The notes under the pieces were generated by a model, which saw nothing but the letters and a program-made list of their open reading frames with translations, ran no database searches and was not told where the DNA came from. DNA of 64,000 nucleotides. Source: Candidatus Kuenenia stuttgartensis (lineage in GTDB: Bacteria > Planctomycetota > Planctomycetia > Isosphaerales > Isosphaeraceae). Every line of letters starts with the position of its first letter. Positions within the stretch are counted from its first letter, which is position 1. A program made the position numbers and the translations under genes. This document shows positions 9,261 to 17,426 of this stretch, in pieces. The stretch spans positions 1-64,000 of the forward strand of contig CAMBEP010000002.1 in NCBI GenBank assembly GCA_945865635.1. The letters run 5' to 3'.

Positions 9261-10163
9261 TTACCTCCAGATTTCAGCAATCGCAGAATTGTCCAATTCT
9301 CCCAGCCCCTCATCCTCAGCCTTCCTCATCAATTCCTCGTGCAACTCTGACAAATAAAGTTTCAACCCTTTTTCATTCGCCAGTTTCAATAGAATCCGAA
9401 CATCCTTGTGATGCTGCTTAAGCCTGGCCTGTGGCTGATAATTCCGTTCAATCATTTTCTGGCCTTTAACATCCATCACCTTGGAATATGCCGACGTTGT
9501 TTTTAATATCTCAAGAGTCCTCACAAGGTCCATATCCCATGATTCCGCAAGCGCCAAACCCTCAGCCAATACCGCCCGATTCAATCCCAGAATCAAATTC
9601 GATACCAGCTTCATGCGCGTCCCAGCCCCCACCGGCCCGACATGGTGAACCAATCCACCAATCGCATGAAATAATTCCTCAGCCTTATCAAAATCATTCC
9701 TTTCGCCACCAATCAGCCAAGTTGCATCTCCACAAGCAACCTGCTCACTACTGCCCGATAAAGTTGCATCAAGATACCCAATCCCGATTCCTGCCAGTTT
9801 TTTACCAACCGCAAGAACCTGTTCAGGTTCCGCCGTGGTCGTATCCACCAGAATTGTATTTAAAACAAAATCAGGCATCATTTCATCCACCACCGACCCC
9901 ACAATACCTCCGTCAGGCAGGCTCATAAAAATCCGATCACACCTTCGGGCGACCTCTCGGCCCGACTTTGCCACCGTACCACCAACCCTCTCCAACTTTG
10001 ATTTCGCATCGTCATCCAAATCAAAACCCGTGACACCATACCCCTTGGCAATCAAACGAATTGAAATTGCCGAACCAACCAGCCCAAGCCCAACCAAGCC
10101 GACTTCCATTGGGCCAAATTCCAATGATTCATGAACCGATTCGGCTTTCTTCTGATTTTCCAT
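9261..10163 (-). CDS. 3-hydroxyisobutyrate dehydrogenase-like oxidoreductase
   Basis: A 300-residue NAD(P)-dependent beta-hydroxyacid dehydrogenase (6-phosphogluconate dehydrogenase NAD-binding fold plus C-terminal NAD_binding_11 helical domain). The Rossmann motif is GLGLVG at 25-30; DATLSGSSEQ at about 132-141 is the substrate-binding segment; Lys185 in GTRMKLVSN is the catalytic lysine. Likely substrates are tartronate semialdehyde, 3-hydroxyisobutyrate or a similar acid. The frame opens further upstream, but that would overlap the divergent transporter, so I use the ATG at 10163; 10109 (MEVGLVG) is also possible. The gene is convergent with 6946-9252, with an 8-base gap. Confidence 0.88.
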   Translation of the reverse strand: MENQKKAESVHESLEFGPMEVGLVGLGLVGSAISIRLIAKGYGVTGFDLDDDAKSKLERVGGTVAKSGREVARRCDRIFMSLPDGGIVGSVVDEMMPDFVLNTILVDTTTAEPEQVLAVGKKLAGIGIGYLDATLSGSSEQVACGDATWLIGGERNDFDKAEELFHAIGGLVHHVGPVGAGTRMKLVSNLILGLNRAVLAEGLALAESWDMDLVRTLEILKTTSAYSKVMDVKGQKMIERNYQPQARLKQHHKDVRILLKLANEKGLKLYLSELHEELMRKAEDEGLGELDNSAIAEIWR

Positions 10164-10267
10164 GCGGCCCCCATGAATTCTGTTGCAATCTTCCGTCCCA
10201 TCCGTCATTCTGGTAAATACCGCTTCAGACTGCAAGAGGACTCGCCTGCAAAAATCCAAGCACCCAG

Positions 10268-11590
10268 ATGACAATATCATCAACCAATCATCCGCCTAAA
10301 ATGGCAATCACACAAGCCCCACTCACAAAATTTCAGCGATTCTCCGTCGCCTTTTGTGTCTTTTTGGCATTATTGTTCGACGGTGTTGAACTCGGGCTCA
10401 TGCCAATCGCCTCCTTAAGCGTCACACGCGATCTCCTCAAATCCAATTACAGCCCACAAATTGGCGCCGACTGGTTCGCATGGCTGACGGCTTCACTCAT
10501 GATGGGGGCTGCCATTGGTGGAATTGCATTTGGCCGAATGGGCGATAAAGCCGGCCGGGTTCGAGCATTGGCCGCAAGTGTCCTCTTCTATTCCCTATTT
10601 GCCGGGCTCGGCGGCTTGGCCACCAGCCTCAATCAATTATTATTTTTGCGATTTCTGGTCGGCCTCGGAGTCGGCGGAGTCTGGCCCAATGGAATTGCAC
10701 TCGCCGCCGAATGCTGGACAGGCCTTTCCAAACCATCCCTTTCCGGATTTTTAGGCTCCGCAATCAATGTCGGAATTCTCGGCCTCTCGCAAGTCGCCCG
10801 ATTACATCCCATCACACCAGATTCATGGCGATGGCTGTTCCAATGCTGCGCAGCACCAGGTTTGCTCGGCCTTTTCATTCTCAGATTCCTGCCGGAATCA
10901 CCGCAGTGGATCCAAATACAATCCAATGCAACCACTTCCCACTTGCCCACCCCACCGGCTAAATACAACTCTGCCCGCAATCGACCCACACTCCTACTCG
11001 CAATTTTCCTGGGCACCATTCCACTCTTAGGCGCTTGGGCTGCATCCAAATGGATGATCCCCTGGGCCGACCAAATCGCAGGCCCATCAAACCCCACCTA
11101 CAAAGCCGCTGCACAAGGCTGGTGGGCTCTCGGGGCCAGCCTGGGCGGCTTCCTCGGGGCCCTGATCGCAGGCCGACTCGGCCCAAAACTTTCCTTCGCC
11201 TTATTCGGTGCCCTCTCGACTATCGCAACCTGCTCCCTATTCCTGCTGACTCGCCCCCTGTCCCCGTTTTTTCTTCCCCTTGTATTCACACAGGGCCTGA
11301 TCGCAACCCTTTTCTTTGGCTGGCTGCCGCTCTATCTGCCTGCGATGTTTCCAACCGAAATTCGTGCCACTTCCACCGGAATCGCCTATAATACTGGCCG
11401 TTTTCTCACTGCACTCGGCGTATTGGCCTCAAGCCTTCTGGTCCGCTGGTTCGATGGCGATTATTCTGCCATTGGCGCGGCCGCTGGCTGTATTTATGCC
11501 ATTGCAATTCCTGCTGCATTTTTCATCCCCGATCCACTCGTGACCAGATCTGCTCATATCTCTAACCACCCGGAATCACCCAAATCATGA
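10268..11590 (+). CDS. Major facilitator superfamily transporter
   Basis: A 440-residue inner-membrane transporter with about 12 hydrophobic helices and the MFS motif GRMGDKAGR between helices 2 and 3 (residues about 87-95). DGVELG in helix 1 and FPTEIRATSTG late in the protein suggest the sugar-acid or aromatic-acid:proton symporter branch, but the substrate is not determined. ATG at 10268 or 10301 (MAITQAP). The stop overlaps the next start by four bases (ATGA), so transport is translationally coupled to the Gfo/Idh/MocA oxidoreductase. The 104-base gap to the divergent dehydrogenase must hold both promoters. Confidence 0.9.
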   Translation: MTISSTNHPPKMAITQAPLTKFQRFSVAFCVFLALLFDGVELGLMPIASLSVTRDLLKSNYSPQIGADWFAWLTASLMMGAAIGGIAFGRMGDKAGRVRALAASVLFYSLFAGLGGLATSLNQLLFLRFLVGLGVGGVWPNGIALAAECWTGLSKPSLSGFLGSAINVGILGLSQVARLHPITPDSWRWLFQCCAAPGLLGLFILRFLPESPQWIQIQSNATTSHLPTPPAKYNSARNRPTLLLAIFLGTIPLLGAWAASKWMIPWADQIAGPSNPTYKAAAQGWWALGASLGGFLGALIAGRLGPKLSFALFGALSTIATCSLFLLTRPLSPFFLPLVFTQGLIATLFFGWLPLYLPAMFPTEIRATSTGIAYNTGRFLTALGVLASSLLVRWFDGDYSAIGAAAGCIYAIAIPAAFFIPDPLVTRSAHISNHPESPKS

Positions 11591-12891
11591 CCCCACGACG
11601 CAAATTTCTCCAACAATCCGCAGCCATCGCAACGGCTCTCCAAACTCATCAGGCAAATGCAATTCAAAGCAAATCCACCATCCCAATGGCCCTGATCGGG
11701 TGCGGCGGCCAAGGTACCAACCTGATGCTCAATTTTGCAAAGATTCCTGGAGTGGAAATCCAGTACCTTTGTGATCCAGACCCAAAACAATCCTCTGCAG
11801 CCGCCTCAAAACTCATCAAAGCCGGCCATAAATCCCCCCAAATTGTCAGCGACCTCCGGAAAATTCTCGACAAACCCGAAATTCAGGCCGTCATCGTAGC
11901 CACTCCCGACCACTGGCACGCGCCGTCTGCCATTCTGGCTTGCGAGGCAGGAAAGCATGTCTATGTCGAAAAACCATGCTCCCATAATATCAAAGAAGGG
12001 CGATTACTCGTCAAATCGGCCGCCCGAAATCAACGGCTTGTACAACACGGAACACAATCTCGAAGCATGCCATTGATTCGTCATGCAATCCATCATCTGC
12101 ATCAGGGAATCATTGGAAATGTCCTGTTTGCCAAGGCTTTCAATATCCAGAAACGCTCTGATATCGGTCATTCCAAGCCTTCAAGCCCACCTCAGGAATT
12201 TGATTATGACTTATGGACAGGACCTGCTCCCTCTGTCCCATTTCAATCCAACTGCCATCATTATACATGGCACTGGTGGTACAATTTTGGTACCGGCGAT
12301 ATGGGAAACGATGGTGTCCATGAACTTGACATCGCCCGCTGGGGCCTTGGCATGAACTCCCATCCAGATCGCATCTCTGCTATCGGCGGAAAATACTATT
12401 TTGACGACGACCAACAATTTCCCGATACCCAAAATGTCTTATTTGAATACAATTCCGGAGAAAAAGTCGGGCAGACCAGGCAACTCATGTTTGAAATGAG
12501 AATCTGGTCGCCCTACTCGCCGGAAGAAGGTATCGACAACGGAAACCTCTTCTATGGAACCGAAGGATACATGCTCCTGAGCAAAAAAGGTGTCGTCAAA
12601 ACCTACGACCGCAAGGGCAATCAAATCCAACTCGCCGGCCAGGCCCAGGATCACCCTTCCCATCAATCCGATTTCATAAATGCCATTCGATCCGCGACGC
12701 CTTTGTCAGCCCCAATTGAAATCGGCCACATTTCTGCATCCCTATGCCACCTGGGCAATATTGCGACACGACTGGGCAGATCGCTCCATTTTAATCCCGC
12801 CAGCGAATCGTTCCAGAACGATCCTCAAGCCGACTTACTCCTCACAAGAAAATATCGGGACGGCCACTGGGCCATTCCCAAGGGCGTCTAA
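11587..12891 (+). CDS. Gfo/Idh/MocA family oxidoreductase, Tat-type leader
   Basis: A 434-residue NAD(P)-dependent sugar oxidoreductase. The N-terminus has an RRKFLQQSAA leader typical of exported planctomycete members; the nucleotide-binding motif is IGCGGQGTN at about 37-45 and the hallmark EKP is at 128-130 (VEKPCSHN). GNDGVHELDIARWGLG contains the His/Asp active-site pair expected of the family. It probably oxidises a sugar, inositol or sugar-acid derivative; the substrate is unknown. The gene overlaps the MFS transporter by 4 bp, and DUF6807 follows 31 bases downstream, forming a three-gene operon. Confidence 0.92.
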   Translation: MTPRRKFLQQSAAIATALQTHQANAIQSKSTIPMALIGCGGQGTNLMLNFAKIPGVEIQYLCDPDPKQSSAAASKLIKAGHKSPQIVSDLRKILDKPEIQAVIVATPDHWHAPSAILACEAGKHVYVEKPCSHNIKEGRLLVKSAARNQRLVQHGTQSRSMPLIRHAIHHLHQGIIGNVLFAKAFNIQKRSDIGHSKPSSPPQEFDYDLWTGPAPSVPFQSNCHHYTWHWWYNFGTGDMGNDGVHELDIARWGLGMNSHPDRISAIGGKYYFDDDQQFPDTQNVLFEYNSGEKVGQTRQLMFEMRIWSPYSPEEGIDNGNLFYGTEGYMLLSKKGVVKTYDRKGNQIQLAGQAQDHPSHQSDFINAIRSATPLSAPIEIGHISASLCHLGNIATRLGRSLHFNPASESFQNDPQADLLLTRKYRDGHWAIPKGV

Positions 12892-12922
12892 TTTTACAAT
12901 CAATGCGAAAGACCAAAAACCA

Positions 12923-13900
12923 ATGAACCGGCGCCACTTTCATCGCTTCGCCGCCCTCAACACGTTTCTTACTGCAAAAGCCCAGACCTACACCCAAAAT
13001 CCACCCAATCCCTGGTCGTTCCAAATGCAACCAAACCAGCTTCTGATCAAATACAATCAGCAGTTGATCATGACTTATGTCTTCACCGATCCAGCCGTCA
13101 AACGCCCATATTTCATGGACCTCCACACCGCCAGCGGAACGCGCATCAGTCGCCATAACCCTCCTCATCCCGACATCGAAGCCACCGATCACACCACCAT
13201 GCATCCCGGCTTATGGCTCGCCTTTGGCCGGCTCAATGGCGACGATTACTGGAGAAATAAAGCTCATGTTCAACACATGTTCCTACAATCGCCTACCGTC
13301 AAATCCAATCAACTCTATTTCTCTGTGCGCAATACCTATCATCCCATCGACAATACAAAACTGCCAACCAATGAGATCGCCGAATTCCGACTCAGCAGCC
13401 ATCAAGGAATTCTCATCCTGGATTGGAATTCTACGATCACAACCAAATCCAAATTCCTGCAACTCGGCCATCAGGAAGAAATGGGCCTGGGCGTGCGATT
13501 GGCAACCCCACTTTGTGTCAAAACCGGCCACGGACAATTGCATAACAGCCAGGGAGGAACCAACGAAAAAGAAACCTGGGGCAAAGAGTCAAAATGGTGG
13601 GCCGCCTCCATGCCAAGCACCGGAGCGAATCCAAAAAACCTGAGAAGCGGAATTCAAATTATCGCCCAAAACTCCAACAGCCTAAAATTCTGGGGCCATA
13701 CCAGAGATTATGGACTCATTGTCGCAAACCCCACGCCACGTCCCGATCAAAATCTGGACTCCATCGAATTACCAGCCGACAAACCCCTCAAAATGCAATT
13801 CCGTATCCTGCTTTTTGAAAACATCAAACCGGAATTTGAAAAATGGGGAAAGACCAAATTGCCAACTGATGCCGGTTTTAAATCTTCTCCCCACTCATAA
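12923..13900 (+). CDS. DUF6807 (PmoA-like) family protein
   Basis: A 325-residue protein of the DUF6807 type (often named methane oxygenase PmoA although unrelated to methane oxidation in most genomes). Visible hallmarks are RPYFMDLHTASGTRI, then DHTTMHPGLWLAFGRLNGDDYWRNK at about residues 90-115 with conserved His, Trp and Asp. The open frame begins earlier, inside the oxidoreductase gene, but the ATG at 12923 gives MNRRHFHRFAALN, a short twin-arginine-like leader, and no overlap. Family members often sit with Gfo/Idh/MocA enzymes, as here; the reaction is unknown. It converges with the next gene, with a 5-base gap. Confidence 0.85.
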   Translation: MNRRHFHRFAALNTFLTAKAQTYTQNPPNPWSFQMQPNQLLIKYNQQLIMTYVFTDPAVKRPYFMDLHTASGTRISRHNPPHPDIEATDHTTMHPGLWLAFGRLNGDDYWRNKAHVQHMFLQSPTVKSNQLYFSVRNTYHPIDNTKLPTNEIAEFRLSSHQGILILDWNSTITTKSKFLQLGHQEEMGLGVRLATPLCVKTGHGQLHNSQGGTNEKETWGKESKWWAASMPSTGANPKNLRSGIQIIAQNSNSLKFWGHTRDYGLIVANPTPRPDQNLDSIELPADKPLKMQFRILLFENIKPEFEKWGKTKLPTDAGFKSSPHS

Positions 13901-13905
13901 CCCAT

Positions 13906-15021
13906 TCATATCGTAATCACTCGGCCCCGAGCCGTCACATCCCATCGGCCAACGATTTTTCCAGCCTCAGCCACATAAACCCAATTATGCAATGCAACGG
14001 TCGGGCAAATGTGCGATGGAACCGCCCATAACGCTGTCCCCACCGGATATTTCCCGGGCTCCGCACAGCGAATCACCAAATGCTCTTCAGATTGACCCAG
14101 CGGTTCGGCGTCAGGCAGTGCCAATATTCTTGCCTTGGGCGGCGCCGGATCCGCTGCCACAGCCTTGTGGCCAAGGTCCAGGCAGAGCCGATCATGTCCC
14201 GGCCGACTCACCACCCGTGTCAATAAATATGCCGCCGGAGGAAACTCCAGATCCTCGTATCTCAAACCATATCCTGCATCATTAAAAACCAGCGTTCCAG
14301 GCGAGCATTCCAAGGCCGGATCCGTCAATTCCGCATGGATCGGAAAACTCGGGCTGCCACCCATCACCAGCGAAGGTACCGGAAAACCAGCTCCAACCAG
14401 CCGATCACGAAACGCAAACAACGCATCCTGACCCGGCTTGACCGTCGCCCTTCGAGCCAAAGGTTCCAAATCCCGCACATGACCATCATAACCGTGAAGC
14501 CCAGATGCAATCAGATTTTTAGACTCTACAATTTTTTGGTAAATCTCAAAAGCCCTATCGCCTGCCTCAATTCCAGTTCGATTCATCCCTAAATCCAGGT
14601 CCAGATACAATCGAATCGTCTGATTGTGCCTGCGGGCAGCCTCGTCAATAAATTCAACCGTATCCAGATCGTCAGCCAAAGTCGCAAACCGCGTGGCACC
14701 ATAAAATTGTTGCAACTTCAAAAATCGCCAAATATTCGGGCCAACCAACGGATAAGAAAGCAACACATCGCGACCACCTGCCGAGGCCGTCATTTCCGCC
14801 TCAGCAATTGTCGAGCACTTGTGCTTATGAATGCCAGCCGTTTCACACATCCGAACCACTTCAGCCATCTTATGAGTTTTCACATGAGGGCGAAGCCGAT
14901 GTGCACCGCCAGCAACGGAAATCATGTGCTGAATATTCGCAGCAACCCGATCCCGAAATACAACTATCGAAGGACTAAGAAGATCTTGAACACCTTCCAG
15001 AAACGGCACACCAAAATCCAT
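13906..15021 (-). CDS. D-threonine aldolase / D-serine dehydratase-like PLP enzyme
   Basis: A 371-residue fold-type III PLP enzyme with alanine-racemase-like N-terminal domain. The Schiff-base lysine is Lys48 in RPHVKTHK. Near the C-terminus, SHICPTVALHNW provides the His-x-Cys pair that binds the metal in D-threonine aldolases and eukaryotic-type D-serine dehydratases. It should cleave or dehydrate a beta-hydroxy D-amino acid. The ATG at 15021 is preceded by AGAGCGAGAG; the longer frame (to 15084) would overlap the M20 gene. The gene lies 28 bases after the M20 stop, in one operon with it and the TPR gene. Confidence 0.88.
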   Translation of the reverse strand: MDFGVPFLEGVQDLLSPSIVVFRDRVAANIQHMISVAGGAHRLRPHVKTHKMAEVVRMCETAGIHKHKCSTIAEAEMTASAGGRDVLLSYPLVGPNIWRFLKLQQFYGATRFATLADDLDTVEFIDEAARRHNQTIRLYLDLDLGMNRTGIEAGDRAFEIYQKIVESKNLIASGLHGYDGHVRDLEPLARRATVKPGQDALFAFRDRLVGAGFPVPSLVMGGSPSFPIHAELTDPALECSPGTLVFNDAGYGLRYEDLEFPPAAYLLTRVVSRPGHDRLCLDLGHKAVAADPAPPKARILALPDAEPLGQSEEHLVIRCAEPGKYPVGTALWAVPSHICPTVALHNWVYVAEAGKIVGRWDVTARGRVITI

Positions 15022-15049
15022 TTGAATCTCTCGCTCTCTAAGTTTCAAT

Positions 15050-16387
15050 TCATTTTGACGATTTGGCCGGCAAAAGCCTGACAACTGCCGCCGACATCGC
15101 CTTCACTCCCGTTTGAATCGACATGTCGGCCACCGGCAAATACCCGGATGAATGCAATGAAGGCAACGGCTTGCCCCCTTTTTTCGCCTCATCCAATCGC
15201 CCTTGATTCACGGTCCCCAATCGAAACATGAATGTCGGTACTCCGCCCTCACCAAACTGGCCAAAATCTTCTGCGCCGGTCGTCGGCTCCACAAGCTCCA
15301 CTCGCTCTTCTCCAAGCTCTTTGACAAGCGATGGCAACACCCGGGCCACCAGCTCAGGTGTGTTCACAGTCCGACCGATCCCCTCCTTGACTTCCACCAA
15401 AGGCTTAGTCGCCTTGTGAGCATGCGCCAGGCCTTCCGCCTTGCGCCGAATCGAGTCGAGAAGCAATTCCCTTGTCTCCTCACGAAACGCCCTGACTGTC
15501 AATTGCAAATGCACTTCGTCAGGAATAATATTATGCTTCGTTCCGCCGTGAATCGAACCCACGGTGACAACGGCCGTATCCACTGGGCTGACCTGCCGGC
15601 TCACTATCGATTGCAAATCCACCACCAGCATCGCCGCCTGTACAATGGGGTCATTCGCATTGTGCGGTAAGGCTCCATGCCCGCCACGTCCCTTCACTGT
15701 AATATCAACAGACGTGCTTGATGCAAATGCAGGACCCGAAATATAACCCACCGATCCTGCTGGCAAATCATGAGCCACATGCAATGCCAAAGCCGCCGAT
15801 GGCTTCGGAAACCTCGAATAAAGACCCGCATCCAGCATCGCCCTGGCTCCGATTACTCGCTCCTCGGCTGGCTGACCTATTAATACCACTGTTCCAGACC
15901 ACAACGCCCTATGATCCGCAAGCCATTTCGCACAGCCCACAAGGCAAGCCATGTGAATGTCGTGCCCACAGGCATGCATCACCCCAGTGGATCGCCCCTC
16001 CGCATCCATGCTCTTCGCCTGGCTCGCATAGGCCGCACCGGTTGCTTCTGTCAAGGGCAGGGCGTCCATGTCCGATCGCACCAATACCGTCGGCCCGTCC
16101 CCATTTTTCAGAACTCCAACCACCCCAAAGCCACCAACGCCGGTCGTCACCTCAGCACCAATGTTTTTTAAAGCCCCTGCAATCACTCCCGATGTCCGCT
16201 TCTCAGCCAGTGAAAGCTCCGGATTGCGATGCAAATCCTGATAAAACCGAATCAGAATTGGCATTTCATTCAAATACCAGACTGAATCCGCCTGGTCCGC
16301 ACCAATTGCATCCCGATTGCAATTCAAGGCCAGAAGTGCCAGGAAAACAAGGCCCGCCAGCAATTTCTCATGATATCGATACGTCAT
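15050..16387 (-). CDS. Secreted M20 amidohydrolase / peptidase
   Basis: A 445-residue M20-family metal-dependent amidohydrolase, closest in motif to hippurate or N-acyl-amino-acid hydrolases. Signal sequence at 1-29 (LLAGLVFLALLALNCNRDAIGA), with Cys23 as a possible lipoprotein cysteine. Metal and catalytic motifs are HACGHDIHMA, GQPAEE and GRGGHGALPH; TTGAEDFGQFG is the C-terminal metal ligand region. It would release amino acids from N-acyl or dipeptide substrates, which fits the D-amino-acid enzyme downstream. Its start overlaps the TPR gene stop by four bases (ATGA on the minus strand). Confidence 0.92.
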   Translation of the reverse strand: MTYRYHEKLLAGLVFLALLALNCNRDAIGADQADSVWYLNEMPILIRFYQDLHRNPELSLAEKRTSGVIAGALKNIGAEVTTGVGGFGVVGVLKNGDGPTVLVRSDMDALPLTEATGAAYASQAKSMDAEGRSTGVMHACGHDIHMACLVGCAKWLADHRALWSGTVVLIGQPAEERVIGARAMLDAGLYSRFPKPSAALALHVAHDLPAGSVGYISGPAFASSTSVDITVKGRGGHGALPHNANDPIVQAAMLVVDLQSIVSRQVSPVDTAVVTVGSIHGGTKHNIIPDEVHLQLTVRAFREETRELLLDSIRRKAEGLAHAHKATKPLVEVKEGIGRTVNTPELVARVLPSLVKELGEERVELVEPTTGAEDFGQFGEGGVPTFMFRLGTVNQGRLDEAKKGGKPLPSLHSSGYLPVADMSIQTGVKAMSAAVVRLLPAKSSK

Positions 16388-16701
16388 AGCCCATGTTCCC
16401 TTTGAAAAGCAATCGCCTTGGCAGCCTCAGCCTCAGGAATTCGCCCGCATTTGACGTAAATAACCGAAAGTGCCGTATAGCTGAACGTGTCTTCTGGCTC
16501 CAGCTCAACCACCCGCTTGGCATGCTCAATGGCCTTTTCCACTTCACCAAGATCCGCATAAAGCTTGGCAATCATGCCATGACCAATTGCAAAGTCTGGG
16601 TCAATCAAAAGTGCCTCAATCAGCAATTCAATCGCACCCGGCTTGTCGCCAGCATCGCGTCTGTCGACAGCCTGATCATAAATCTGGTCGGGAGTAGCCA
16701 T
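16384..16701 (-). CDS. Small TPR-repeat protein
   Basis: A 105-residue soluble protein made mostly of tetratricopeptide repeats (AIELLIEALLIDPDFAIGHG; AIEHAKRVVELEPEDTFSYT), for protein-protein contacts. The ATG at 16701 is chosen because GAAGGAA lies 8 bases upstream; the frame can be read back to 16764 but those codons have no such site. It overlaps the M20 peptidase by 4 bp and is the first gene of the operon TPR-M20-aldolase. Partner unknown. Confidence 0.8.
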   Translation of the reverse strand: MATPDQIYDQAVDRRDAGDKPGAIELLIEALLIDPDFAIGHGMIAKLYADLGEVEKAIEHAKRVVELEPEDTFSYTALSVIYVKCGRIPEAEAAKAIAFQREHGL

Positions 16702-16765
16702 TCTTGAGATTCCTTCAGCTATGAATTCTAGAGCAAATTCGATTTTTCTGGACGCCATTATCATA

Positions 16766-17353
16766 TCAGATTGGGAACGGACCTGCGAATGCCAATTCGC
16801 TCAGCGACTTGCGCAGAGTCGGCTTTTCACGCTCGCGAAGTGCTTCAGGCAAGCTCTCTGCCGCCGCTTTGTGTCCCACCGCAATCATGATCAATGGGTC
16901 GAAACCCTCTGGAATATTCAGCGCAGGCCTGGCCTGAACATGATCAAAACCCTGCATCGCATGAGAAACCAAGCCAAGATTCGTGGCCTCAATTGCCAGA
17001 TTCTCCCACGCCGCTCCTGCATCAAAGGCATAAAGCCGAGCAGACTCGCCATTATGGTCAAACGTGGTTTTGGCAATCAGCAAAATCAACGCACCCGCAT
17101 TTTTACACCAGCTCTGATTGAATTCGCCCAGCAAATCAAAAAACAAAGGCCAGTGAACACTGTCGCGATGAGCGTAGAGAAACCTCCACGGCTGATTATT
17201 AAACGCCGATGGCGCCCACCGGGCTGCCTCAAAAAGAGAAAGCAATTGAGCATGCGGAACCGTCCCGCCGGTCATGGCCCGCGAGGATCGACGGTTAAGA
17301 ATCAAAGGCAAAATCGCGTTTTCCGGTTTCCTGTCTGTCATGATCGTTTTCAT
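16766..17353 (-). CDS. Nitroreductase family protein
   Basis: A 195-residue FMN-dependent nitroreductase-fold oxidoreductase. RRSSRAM near the N-terminus binds FMN phosphate; WAPSAFNNQPWRFL is the typical second motif; AAWENLAIEATNLGLVSHAMQG and PLIMIAVGHKA complete the fold. The open frame extends to 17509 into the upstream YhaN-like gene; ATGs at 17353 and 17341 (MTDRKPENA) are the realistic starts, with AGGG just upstream. The physiological substrate is unknown. It is followed closely by the TPR operon on the same strand. Confidence 0.87.
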   Translation of the reverse strand: MKTIMTDRKPENAILPLILNRRSSRAMTGGTVPHAQLLSLFEAARWAPSAFNNQPWRFLYAHRDSVHWPLFFDLLGEFNQSWCKNAGALILLIAKTTFDHNGESARLYAFDAGAAWENLAIEATNLGLVSHAMQGFDHVQARPALNIPEGFDPLIMIAVGHKAAAESLPEALREREKPTLRKSLSELAFAGPFPI

Positions 17354-17426
17354 ACCCTGATAGCTGAGGTGAATATCAAGCACTTTTCCCATTTTAATCT
17401 GGAGAGTTACGCTTGCCAATTGTTTT

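Noticed and set aside
15718-16389. 223-codon frame antisense to the M20 gene
   Set aside because: Fully covered by the M20 peptidase with clear catalytic motifs.
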